DNA from: Glandiceps talaboti
Lineage: Eukaryota > Hemichordata > Enteropneusta > Spengelidae
Length of the DNA: 64,000 nt
Direction: 5' to 3'
NCBI RefSeq assembly: GCF_964340395.1
Contig: NC_135563.1
Span: forward strand, 9,738,075 to 9,802,074
Position 1 is the first letter of the stretch; the number at the start of each line of letters is the position of its first letter. Of this stretch, positions 1 through 11,896 are shown one piece after another. Below the pieces are notes generated by a model. It was not told where the DNA came from, ran no database searches, and worked only from the letters and a program-made list of their open reading frames with translations. Both the position numbers and the translations under genes were made by a program.

Positions 1-335
1 TTACAAATCGGTTCTCGGGGGAGGGTCAAATTTTAGAAAATTGATTAACGGAGGGTCTGAACTGATTTCCCCTGCCCCCTGTATTTACTGATAGAAGGCT
101 CCCTTAGCCAGGTGGGAATGACTGAAGTGTAAACCACTAAGTCATCGCACTCACCCTAGTATTTCTCCCCTATAGTACAGTACAGTACAGTACAGTGTCA
201 AAGGGCGAACGAACAAAAATCATAGCAAAAGTCTGAGACTATAAACATAGTCACGTGTATTGCCTGTATCGTTATACTATACACCCGTATATGGCTATAC
301 GCTGTTCAAATGAAAGTTGTTATTAAGATACTTAC

Positions 336-1822
336 AATGACGTCACAGTAGATACTGTAATCACTGTTCTTGGTGCCTTCGATTCCCACTGCTTTACTCC
401 ATCCCTTTATATGCATAGTAGTTGCCTGATCACTGAAAACAAATATAACATATAGACCATTGGGATTCATTTTTCTGGACAATTTCCGATAATTGAACAT
501 GGTATCTCAAAAAACGATTATATGTATATATTGAGGCATGTCATTGCATTGATAAATATCTTGCAAACATACCTGACTATTTTTTATGTACATGTATACT
601 AATAATGGAGATTTTCGTTGTTTCCAATGACTACAAAACTAGAGAGACCATAGAGTTTCATTTAGGCGACACGTCTCACACAACGTTTTTGTTTCGTTGT
701 TTCCGATGACTACAAAACTAGAGAGACCATAGAGTTTCATTTAGGCGACACGTCTCACACAACGTTTTTGTTTCGTTGTTTCCGATGACTACAAAACTAG
801 AGAGACCATAGAGTTTCATTTAGGTGACACGTCTCACACAACGTTTTTGTTACGATTACATGGATGCAGTTTGTCTCATGGTGAACACAAATCAACATTA
901 CTGTCAGATGAAACAAGGAAGCTCAAGATTCAAACATAAGATTGTTTATTTGTGTTCACAGTGAGATAAAATGTAACAGTTTTATATTCGGATGCACTGG
1001 TATCAGTATCACTAATTTTGTTTGCGTACGCAGTTCGTAACAAAAGATGTGTGAGATCTTCAAAATAATGTACCAACGCTATAATCCCTCTGTTTTCGTA
1101 GTATGTAACCCCTCGCTATTTTGAGCTTGTGAGTGGTTACATTTGTTTCCACTAATATCACAGGGGCCAGCGAGCATGTAGTTAATTAATCGCGCGATCA
1201 ATCAATTACATGCTCGCTGGCCCCTGTGATATTAGTGGAAACAACTACGGATCTCTCAGTCTAGATTTCGATCTCAGGTTTGGAGCGACAGACCGGGAGT
1301 GCTTTTCTCGTCCATAAAATGGAAACTTCTTTCATGAAATCAAAAGTGTGCACATAGCAAAGATAACTGTACATTGAAAGGCTGCGTTCGTTCACATACT
1401 ACCAACGTGATACAGTATATGACCATATTTCTATTGGCATTCAGCTAAAGTTTTGTGATATCAAAACACACGAAATAATTACAATACATACGTCTCTGGG
1501 AAGACGAGTCTCTGTTTCGCGCCCCCTTCTTGGCCTATGTCCCCGATGACCACTTTGATGGAACGGAACCCGGTTTTGGCTTCATCAGTTGAATAGTCAA
1601 AGCCTGTGTAGTAATCCATCCACGAGTCGTCATTTTCAAAGTCAAGATTCAATAATGTGATCGTATTCGGCGTTGACAGATGTTGGCAAAGTGGAGAACC
1701 GGTTTGATCATCACCTACACAAGAAATGGTCGATAAAATTGGGTGGATAATTCTCTTTTTAAACTTATATACATATATATACTAAGCAATTTCATTTGAA
1801 CATATAAAATAAACCTACACAC

Positions 1823-1896
<74 letters not shown>

Positions 1897-2872
1897 CTCC
1901 CCCCCCCCCCAAAGGTGACATATGTAAGAAATCGCTATGGCGATTTATGTCGTCGCAATAACACGGTGGATGCAGTAACACGCCAATGAATGGTTAGCCC
2001 TATGTAGTCGATGAGCGCGCAGAGTACAAGGATATATTAGATCGGGTACAAGGATGAGGTAGATATCATCCAGTGTCCGTACACTAAAAAAAAAAAAACA
2101 GCTAGCATAGCTTTGCGACGCAGCGAGGCTGTGAGAGAGTCTATGAGAGAGTCGAAGTCATAAGCTAGCCTAAACACTTGGCTACCTGGCTTCATTGACA
2201 GTATACCAGTATTTTCAAGCGCTGCAGATAGCCTAGCTGCAATAATTGTAGCGTCTTGTTGCGGTTTTGTGGGGTTTTTCGTCTGTTTTGGTGACTTTTT
2301 AAGTTTTTGTGTTTAACCCGCACCTAGGTGCGGGTTAAACACAAGGAAAATGCAAAATGCGAAGGAAGTGTCTTCCTTCGCATTTAGTGAAACTGCGCGA
2401 TCACAGAAACATGTGTAATTTTACCCCTTTCATATAGTGTTGGTTTAATACGTCAATATTAACGATATTATCGTCATTTTATCGTATTCTGATAGAAATA
2501 TTCTGAGCCATAACTCGGGAAACAAATGCCTGTGGTCTTACCACCGTTATGAGATTCACTTTGTCCTTCCAACTGATTCTTTATGTCTTGCAACTGAGCC
2601 AGTAGTTCTGAGTATTGGTCTTGTAATGCATTAACATTCCCTTGGAGTCGTTCGTTTTCGCTGTGCAGGTCGTGCAAGTCCCATGATACTTGCAGAAAAC
2701 TTGGACATGACTGTTGTTCCGACGATTTGGGTACAGTTATACGATAGACGCACTGTTCCTGGCCGTTGGTGACTCTAGCATCGCCGCCTAGGTCTGTTCT
2801 TTGACCACATGATGATGAGATGCTGAGGATAAGGATGGCGATTACTGTTTTAAAAGTTTTAAAACTCGCCAT
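336..2872 (-). CDS. Secreted coiled-coil protein with beta-sandwich-like module (5' part, 3 exons, continues off left edge)
   Basis: Three phase-compatible exons are visible on the minus strand: 2542-2872 (start codon 2870-2872), 1492-1714 and 336-432, each with AG acceptor and GT donor. The first encodes a hydrophobic signal peptide (about residues 1-23, core AILILSISSSCG), a short cysteine-containing segment (CVYRITVP), and a leucine/glutamine-rich coiled coil (about residues 63-105). Exon 2 adds a segment with LDFEN and YYTGFDY, and exon 3 has GWSKA and DYSIYCDV. Alternating polar and aromatic residues there suggest an extracellular jelly-roll or carbohydrate-binding-like sandwich, which is inference. 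The signal peptide plus coiled coil resembles the N-terminal architecture of angiopoietin-like or olfactomedin-like proteins, but neither domain is visible in the window. Reading through the first donor gives 21 extra residues before a stop. The 3' exons lie left of the window, so the full function cannot be assigned. Confidence 0.6.
612..971. repeat. Three 79-bp tandem repeats followed by a hairpin
   Basis: Three nearly identical units of about 79 bp (612-849; internal GACTACAAAACTAGAGAGAC) differ at only a few positions, indicating recent duplication. Next to them, 872-894 (TTTGTCTCATGGTGAACACA...) and 949-971 form an imperfect inverted repeat of about 23 bp. This lies in intron 2 of the left-hand gene. 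Confidence 0.8.
1145..1242. repeat. Perfect 36-bp inverted repeat, foldback relative of the 3.5 kb element
   Basis: Arms 1145-1180 and 1207-1242 are exact reverse complements over 36 bases (left arm begins GTTTCCACTAATATCACAGG). They are separated by 26 bases containing a short GATC/GATT-like core (TTAATTAATCGCGCGATCAA). The inner arm ends in GCGAGCATGTA, the same sequence that flanks the 3.5 kb GATC/GATT array. It lies in intron 2 of the left-hand secreted-protein gene. Confidence 0.85.
1829..1892. repeat. (TA)n microsatellite followed by poly-C
   Basis: TA dinucleotide run of about 60 bases, then TTTTCTC and a run of about eleven C in intron 1 of the left-hand gene. Confidence 0.9.
2307..2385. 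repeat. Two adjacent perfect hairpins
   Basis: 2307-2344 is a loopless 38-bp palindrome (19-bp arms, centre CACCTAGGTG at 2321-2330). Ten bases later, 2355-2368 and 2372-2385 form a perfect 14-bp stem (AAATGCGAAGGAAG) with loop TGT. They lie in intron 1 of the left-hand secreted-protein gene on its antisense side. Just upstream, 2130-2150 ends in GTGAGAGAGTCT like the MITE at 28.1 kb, so this may be a composite of decayed foldback elements. Confidence 0.75.
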
Positions 2873-3527
2873 GCTTCTGATATAAGAGTCAAAGTATTTT
2901 GTTCAAATGGACCAGCAGTACACGTTGCATGTAATATAATATATTTGCCCCGTGGTGTAATATGCCAGAGGGGTTTAGAATTACTGGAGGGGGGAAGTTG
3001 CACACTTTGTATTCGAATTCGTTAATCTTATGCCGTGACCCACGTTGAAGAATTTAACATTTGCATATAAAAAGTTGACATATGTGAGAAATCGCTATGG
3101 CGATTTATAGATATTACTTCCATAACACGTCTGCAATTTATTCACTTTACCCTCAAATTATACACCCCTTCCTTCTTTAGGTTTTGTGAAAGTCCTATTG
3201 AAATTTAAAACTTAAGGAAGTAGATGAATTCGTCTTGAAAACAGACTTACTGCCGAGTGAGTTCCAAGTATTGTATCGTAAACATTCTCTTCAGAACGTG
3301 CTGTGAAAATGTCAACCAGTGAATTAGCCGGATGACATTCCGAGGGAAATTCCCGGAATTTATTATGTGGTTCCTTCCATGACCCCATTTTAGACCAAGA
3401 AATCGGAAATTGTGTCAACGTAGTAGACCCCATTTTAGACTCCTTACCTTCAAAAATGCAGTACCCATTTTTGACCAAAGGGTGAAAAAATCCACCCCAA
3501 AGGGGACGGCACATATACGTATATCCA

Positions 3528-3790
<263 letters not shown>

Positions 3791-3841
3791 GCCGAACCTT
3801 GCGATATTGACATTCTAAAATACACTGTTTAATACAGAAAA

Positions 3842-5060
3842 TCAAATAGTTTTCAATTTGCAAAAAGTCCGGATTACCAAACAACAACATCCTCTTCTTG
3901 AAAAACATTCAATAATATTCCACTGTGGCCAAAATGTCTTGGTCAAGGCACATCTAAAAAAATGAATGCTGAATTGTTTCTGTTTGTTGTTGACAAAAAG
4001 TATATAATTCAGAATCTGAAATATTTCTAAGAAAAATACATTTCTGTGTATGAACAATCCGATGTCAAAATCTATATTGGGAAATTTCTTATGGGTACAA
4101 CATCGCCAGTTACCTTAATAGGCAGCTCAAAATAGCTCTCGGATTTATCTATACTAATTCCATATCTTTCACTCCGTTTTCTCAATGCTATAATATCTGT
4201 TGTTTGAGGTGCCACCTTTTGATACCCCTTATATTGTTTTACAAGTATGCTGGGTGGAAGGAGGGAGAGTTTGAACTTGACTGTCGTAACCGTAGTATGA
4301 AATGAAATCTATAAATACACCATTCTTCACTCTAAATTCGTCATAAGTTATATGTAAACAGTTACCTGCTACCTCGCTACTTGGTGTATGAAGTGGTGTA
4401 TGGAGCCTCGGACAATGCCATGACTAAATAATACTTTATTAAAAACGGCATTTCCTGTCATTTTTATGAAAGGATGGAACCAGACAACTTGTGATTATAA
4501 TAATCTATGGATTATGCTGGATTTCAGCAAATTTTCCCAAGGTATATCCATCTTGCTTTCAAAGACTGTGAAAATAAACTCAATGCAGGCATATGGGCCT
4601 CCGTTCTCAATAGAGGCTTGAACCCTTTTACGATTGATTTTGTCTGGCTTTCTATTCCATAAAAATTTGAAAATACCCTCCAAGTCATGGACTTGTTTTT
4701 CAGAGAGACCTGGAAGAACAGAGAGAAGATGCACCAAGTCCTCTGAAGTCTTATTTTGGCAAAGCTAGCGTCTTAAAACCGTAACTTTACTCAATAGTGT
4801 AAGTGGTCGTTTTCCCCAATTTTGATATTATTTGTGACTGTAGACGTCGAGTATAGTTTATACCCTCCATATCCTCTAGATCAACATTGAAATTTATTCC
4901 CAAAACTGTGAAATTTTCGTCAGTCCAGCATGCTATTAGTACTTTTTGTCGGCATTAATTTTCATTCTCATTGCAAGGGCAGCAGATCCGATTTTAAAAT
5001 CAGTATCTGTATAATGAAATTGGACGCAAAATCTACTTTTCTTGGACTTAAGCTTTGGAA
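3842..5060 (-). mobile_element. Decayed L1/Tx1-like LINE fragment (reverse transcriptase thumb to C-terminus)
   Basis: Minus-strand translations in shifting frames give a collinear LINE series: KIGSAALAMRMKINADKK (about 5020-4950), TVLGINFNVDLEDMEGINYT (about 4920-4850), VTVLKTLALPK (about 4785-4755), LSVLPGLSEKQVHDLEGIFK and FLWNRKPDKINRK (about 4735-4620), then a Cys-His region (LYTFCQQQTETIQHSFF, about 4015-3955) ending near 3842. The order and spacing match the part of L1/Tx1-type reverse transcriptases after the catalytic YxDD box. Several stops and frame changes show that it is dead. It lies between two divergent genes. Confidence 0.7.
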
Positions 5061-5260
5061 TGATGCACGTGATGATATCCTGTTTTTGATGGGATAGACT
5101 AAATAAAGTGTCTTTATATTACGTCAATAATAAAGAGGGAATTATATACAGCTGAAAGAGAGAAAAGTAGCCAGGGAAAGATGAAAACGTTTTATATCAT
5201 CACAAAAATCAATGAGTCAATTGATCAATATCACACACAAAATAAGTTTTATTTCACCAC

Positions 5261-5345
5261 AAAAATTAATCATTCAATCGATCAATCATTCAACCAAATA
5301 GTAAATCAATCAATAAATCAATTACATGCTCGTTGCATCCTGTGG
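5261..5345. repeat. Third, degenerate copy of the GATY foldback element
   Basis: AATTACATGCTCGTTG at 5320-5335, followed by a CCTGTGG like that of the 1.2 kb copy, repeats the right arm of the 1.2 and 3.5 kb elements. To its left is a decayed CAAT/GATC-rich stretch (from about 5261). No left arm is obvious. Confidence 0.55.
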
Positions 5346-5404
5346 TAATTACTCTGTTGTTGATACTTAATTGTCAGTATTTATTTTTTTAATTATTTAT
5401 TTTG

Positions 5405-5456
<52 letters not shown>
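5405..5456. repeat. (TGTC)n microsatellite
   Basis: Thirteen uninterrupted TGTC units. Confidence 0.9.
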
Positions 5457-5457
<1 letters not shown>

Positions 5458-5520
5458 TTATTAATTTGTGTTTGTTTGCTTGTTTGTTTTCTTAAACATA
5501 TTACCATATTACGGTCCACT

Positions 5521-5701
5521 GTACGGTGTATCAACGTGTCAAATCGGGTCGAATCGCGCCCGCTATCGTGCACATATATACGACGCAGACGTGTCACTTC
5601 CGCACTAACAACTTAGAACGAGTGGTGTTTAAGGTGACGGCTACTACCGGCGGCTACTAACGTTACTCGTTAGGTCTCCGGTGCAAATTACATGTAGTAG
5701 A
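5521..5701 (+). promoter_or_regulatory. Probable promoter/5' leader of the EEP gene
   Basis: A locally CpG-rich stretch in otherwise AT-rich DNA, with a TATA-like ACATATATAC near 5574-5583, ends at the first in-frame ATG (5702) of the signal-peptide exon. The call rests on composition and position only; no transcription start is visible. Confidence 0.4.
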
Positions 5702-6435
5702 ATGTCATCTTTAGTTATAGTGTGCTCATTTTCCATTCTAGTGGCTGCATCCGGTGCAAAACCAAACCCAGATGAGGAGAAGGCAGGTGAGTTGTTATTC
5801 ATATGTGTTGTGATCTGTTGACACACCGGCTCCGATACTCGTAAAATGGTAGAATATGACAACTATGTATTTTAGTTAGCTCCGCTACGACGAGGTTCGA
5901 CACGTCTTTCACGCCTCCTTCGAGAGGGAAGATGTGTCAAACCACGTTTTCTTCTGCGAGAGGGAAGACGTGTCTAACATCGTAGCGTATACATAGTGTA
6001 AGTTTACTCCATAGGTTGACTCTAGCTCTGGGTAGTCCTGCTTGTATACGGAATAAGTCGTCCCTTCCTTCTAGTTGAGGGTCGTGTCAGTAATAGAGGC
6101 CCATGCACCGTCTGCAAGCAGGACTAGACTCTGGGCTGACAGAAATTCTTTCATTACATATGTGGTCTCGCCGTTACGAACTCTGGATATAAGTTATAAC
6201 CACGACGAGGAAAAAAAGTCAGCAAACGTACCTTTGTGTTTTTTTACGGCAAACAAATATTCAAGAAAGAAAAAAAGTGATCCGTTTATGCACAGGCAAG
6301 GTGTCTGGTTTATTCGAGCAGAAGTTACGACGGGTAGTGGCAATTTTACTATTTAATATTTTTAGTGAATGTATAGCATTGGGTATTTCATGGAAAACAA
6401 ATATAGAGAAACAAACTTACAGTGACAGATACCCC

Positions 6436-6483
<48 letters not shown>

Positions 6484-9400
6484 GACACACACAGACACAC
6501 ACTTTGATCCTATCTCCACGTCTCAACTTCTTCCAGTATCATATCTCGTATCGTCTCCACTTGTCACATAATGAATTATTGTGTGTTTTATAAATGACAG
6601 TATGATTCTGATAAATGAACAGATGTTCAAAATGCCATACCACCAGTCAGTTTTACCATGAATCTATAAGTATAATTGAGATTATGGATCCATGGTCTTA
6701 CTGCTGTCTGAGACAAACCAATATTTACCTTGTCCTTGCTGCAATTTTTATACGTATACATTTTTATTTCAGAGCTTTTAATTGTTCCAGAGATTGTACC
6801 AAAAAAATAACACTACAATTCTACCTCCAGAAACCTAATTTTCTGAAGACCATGTCGTGCAAATCTTCATCACTGAAGTTTGGTAGATTTATTTTTACAC
6901 ACACACACACATACATCTAAATATAAATGTATTAATTTATTGGTTGTCTTGTCCTGGTCTGTTTTCACTTCACCTAGTACTCCCTTCTCATGAATACTTC
7001 TGGCACTTGGTTTTTTTTTTGTTTTTTTTTCAGAGACTGGAAACTCTGAAGGTGAAATAGTACAGAATATCTTTTATGGTGGAATCTTAAAGGAATTTAG
7101 AGATGTCCAAGCTAATGACACTGATATTCAAAGTGCTGCAGCGGTTAGTGTTTGCATATCATTATAGGCATAGTATGGGTGTCTGTCCGTCTGCATAGCA
7201 ACAGTTACAGTGGAGTATTATTTTTCAATCAGACAATATATTCCCTGAAAATTGTTAAAATACCAATAATTAGTCTTTGTACATGTTAATTAGGAGTCAA
7301 ATTAATTGTATCTAGAAGTAGTATAGCAATATGGCTGAAATGTTGATCACAATGGGGTTACTGATTTTTGGGTATGGACCCAAAACAATCAATTTGATGG
7401 GATTTATTGTACCTATATTATGTATACAGCTACACAAACACAATTACTCTTAGGTGATTCAATACTGTTCAGAGTGTACAACATTACAGGCAAGTCATTC
7501 TATCTAGCACAACAGTTTCAAAAAATTTCCAGGTGCCGCCAGTGTAGCTTTAAGTATTTTTCCTCCGACGTTGTGAGTGCTGGCAATGGTGGAGAGGGAA
7601 TCAGTGAATTTTTGAAATACACCAGTTCCTACATACATTTGCTATTTTTGTTTTTGGGTTGGGGGTGGGGGTGGAGATTGGTACAATTTGTCAGCGTTTT
7701 TTTTCTCACCTTGTACAGTATGCTCTGGACTATGTCAGCATCAAACATGGAGATAAATTGGCAAGAAATAGCAAAGATGAAGTGATCAGACCCGAAGTAC
7801 TTAATCCAAGAAAATTGGTGAGTACAGGACAAGTAATAACAATATTAATAGGGTACCAATAGGGTACACATGTATTTTCCCAAAACATTATTATTCCATT
7901 GCCATTGAGACTGATGGCAGTGTGATGCTGTCCACCTACCTCAAATGTTGTCTACCCTAACATTAACAGAAAGCAGTGTTTTTTACCCCTTGTATTAAAC
8001 TCACCAAGGTATAACATGTTCTGTAACCCCCCCCCCCCCCTTTATGTTTGTACCATTTCTCCTCCAGATTCAAGAACCATCAAAGTTACTTTCTAGTACT
8101 TCCACTGGATATTCCAGTTAATTTCCTCACACCCGGTAAAAAAATAGACCTCCCTTAGAGATGATTGCACATTGTCGCACAAGCTTAATAAACAAACTTT
8201 GCTCATTTATGGCAAAATCCCCTCCCCCATAACAAATATTCACAAGTGTGACATTGACGCATTTATATGATGTAACCCATGGTGAAAATTGTAGCGCTCA
8301 CACCACTATTATCAGTGCAATGTAAAAAAACATTATAGTATAATACACATTAAAATACCACTGGAAACCCAGCACTGTATCTCACATTAGAAGTAAATTT
8401 AATCATAGACCTTAGAGAGAAATTTCTCTAGGTCTATCATGATTTAATCAATCTATCAACATCTCACTAGTAAATACAGAACCAGTGTTATGATTGAAGG
8501 AGTGAAAGTTTTCACAATTTGGTTGGAAGTGTGAAAGTGTGAAGTTCAGCAATCGCATTGACACCAGACTCCCCTCCCCCTAAATGAACAAAGTTCGTTT
8601 ATTGAGCCTGTATGACATTGTGTGATCGTCCCTTATATCAGTGTGGTCAGTTTTGGGGCTGTGTTTATACTGTTAATACCTGAATGTTGTATTTTTTAAA
8701 TTGTATGATTTTATCTATTTATTTATTTTCTGCGTCCCTTTTATAAAGGGACTCACTAAAAACATGAGGAGCAGCATTTACATAGAAGTCAAATACATAC
8801 AAAAAAAAATTTAAATATCATGTTAAAATAGCAACTAATAACTTCAAAGAAATGATAAGAGAGAAAGAAAGAGATAAAAAATTACAATTCTCCATCAGGT
8901 TAAACATGTTTTCCTATGTTCCATTGCACTAATTAGAAATCGCTGGATAAATTTGGCAATTTTTTGACTTATTAAAATGTTATAATTTTTTGTACTCTCT
9001 CCTATAAAGAGGCTTAACAGTTCTTTACCTTGTATAAAATCCTGATATAGGTTTGTCTCTGTATGGTTAAGTAAAAGATCTTTTGTATTCTTCATTAAGA
9101 TGTGACGATAGGTAGAAAGGCTTTCACACGAAAAGAGAAAGTGTTCAAGTGTTTCAAATGATTTGGGTCATTTTGTTTTCAGAAATTACAGTACACAATG
9201 GATGGAGCCACACCATTCCATTATGATGTCATCAGTATAGAAGGAGGTAAAAAACAACAACAAAGTCGACAAGTCATACTTGGGCTGATGTATTACTTCA
9301 CCTTAGCGTGGCCAAGTATCCCAAACACGTACCAACATCGTTTTGTTCTGACGCAAGACCGCATGAGAAACTCTTACATTTACGAACATACTCTATATTT

Positions 9401-11863
9401 TCCCGACAAATTGCCAAAACTAGAACTCGCAGATCATTGCAAGGAGATAGATACCAGTCAGGTGACATCCACAAGCCAATCAGTAACTGCAGGTGATGTG
9501 GTCGCATCAAGCCAATCAGGAGCTGGCGCTTACAGCCCAGTAGCACAGACTGACCAGTTAGAATGTAGGACTCAAAGAGATGATTTGTGGAGTCTACCTC
9601 CTGATGTGAGGAACAAGGAATTGTCATCAAAATTTGAGGTCAAAAGTAGAAGACGAGATAGCAATACTCAGGAATATTTGGTGAACATTGGATCTTATAA
9701 CATTTGGAATTTTAATAGTTTTACTGAAGGAAGTGAAAAAGGGTATATCCGAAGAATAATGCAACTTGGAGAGGTATGTTTATGAATTTGTTGGATGCCA
9801 GCATAGCCTGAATAGACAGTCCAGACAGTCCTGGCAGACAGACAGACCTACAGACAGGCCTTATGACAGACAGACACAGATAGTCCAGACAGCCCTGACA
9901 GACAGACTGACCTTCAGACAGACAGACAGAGCCCTGACAGACCTTCTGACAGACAGGCCAGCAGACCTTCTGACAGACAGACAGACAAACAGACAGACAG
10001 AGAATCCAGACAGACCTACTGACAAAGACAGTCCAGACAGACAAACAGACAGACAGGCATATACAGTCCAGACAGACCTGTTCCCTACAGACAACTTGAT
10101 TCTGTTCATTAAATCAACACCAATGGTATTGCAGTACATATTGTATTGAATTTATTACTTCCACTATAGACCCTCCACCAACATAGACCCTCTGAGTCCA
10201 CCAACGTTGGTGGAGGGTCTATGCTTCCACATTAAGACTTCGATTTTCATCATCACACACTCATCACAATTAGTTGTCTGGGCATTGATAGGCAAATTCT
10301 GTTCTAGTTTACCAAATTCTCTTCCATGATTTTCTTAGATTTTAGCCCAAAGTGATGCAGACATAGTTGGCTTACAGGAGGTTCGATTTACATTGGAAAA
10401 AGGTGGTAAACTTGGACCAAGTCAAGTTCATCATCTGTCATTGGCATTACCATCTTATCAGGTAAGTATGTAGTCACTTTATTGAACACAGAGTCGTAAA
10501 TGTTAGTAGTCTTCTTCAAATATGTTCATAAATGTGGACCAGAGGATGTCTCAATCATTTTGTGATAAATGACTGAACTTTTATGATCAGCAAATTACCC
10601 AGCTAACATAAATCCAGAAAGATGTTTTCCTCATAAAGTGTACCATTTGTTTGTGTATTGTGTGTTTGTGTATCATTTTACCCATGTCTGTAGAAAGTGA
10701 ATCACATGAATAACTTGTATGATCTCTTTGGTCTGTCTACAGTTTGTGTACCATTTGTTTGTGTATCGTTTGTTTGTGTATCTTTTTACCCGTGTCTGTA
10801 GAAATTGAATCACGTGAATAACTTTGTATGATCTCTTTGGTCTGTCCACAGTTTGTGTACCAACCTGCCATGACCTACTTGGAGAACATCTTTGGTAGAG
10901 TGGAGGAAGGGTTGGCTGTGTTCTCTCGATTCCCAATCATTTCTCATGATTTTATATTATTACACAGGTGAGACCCACATTTTTTGCCTCTTGTCTGATC
11001 CTATGGCTAAGCTATAAGTCGTAATTTTGAGTTTATATCATCTACCAACATCTGATAAGAGGATATTGTTCATCTCAAGGAGAGATAATCCAAATGTGTC
11101 AGAATGTCTCCACTGAGTAAAATTTTAATATTTTTGACAGAAATGCATCTGATCCAGATGACTTTCACCAAAGAATATGTTTGCATGCTGAAGTTGAAAT
11201 TCCGGTTTTCGGAAAGGTGAGCATACCGTTTCTTCTTTTCTGTGCTGTCTTAGGAATGTTCAAAGTTGGTGAGGAGAATTCTCCTCGAAACAGCCTAGTA
11301 AAATATTGATAAAAGATAACTGGATCACAATAATTTGGATAATTTGCATCTCAGCCAACATGGAGGAATAGTTTGTTTGTTTGTTTTCAAAAAGGGAATA
11401 CATAGTTTTACAGTCTCTGTGTCACTGTGTGCAATGCTTGGGTACTATCTTGGCCAAGAAGCAGACATGCTAACATAGAAGCAGTGAAACGAGTAAAAAT
11501 ATTGGATATATTGTATTATACCACTCACAAAATAAGTTGAACTTAACAATCCCAAAATTTGTTTTTTACCCATGCCATTCTATGTCATGACAATGTGTGT
11601 CTATGTCATTCATTCTGTGGTGCTGGAAATAGTAATCAAAGTGTTCAAGTCACGTTACTCTTCTCAGTTTTCATGAATTATGCTTACGCTGGTATAATTA
11701 TGTTATTACCAATATTTATCTTCATTCAATATAAAACTACATATGGCCTAAGGATTTTGTCTCTTCAAGTCGAAGAAAGACCCCTCAGGTCACTCATATT
11801 TTCTATGGCTAAATGAATACAATATTGGAGAATAGTATCTGATTATCAGCCAAGGATCATATA

Positions 11864-11896
<33 letters not shown>

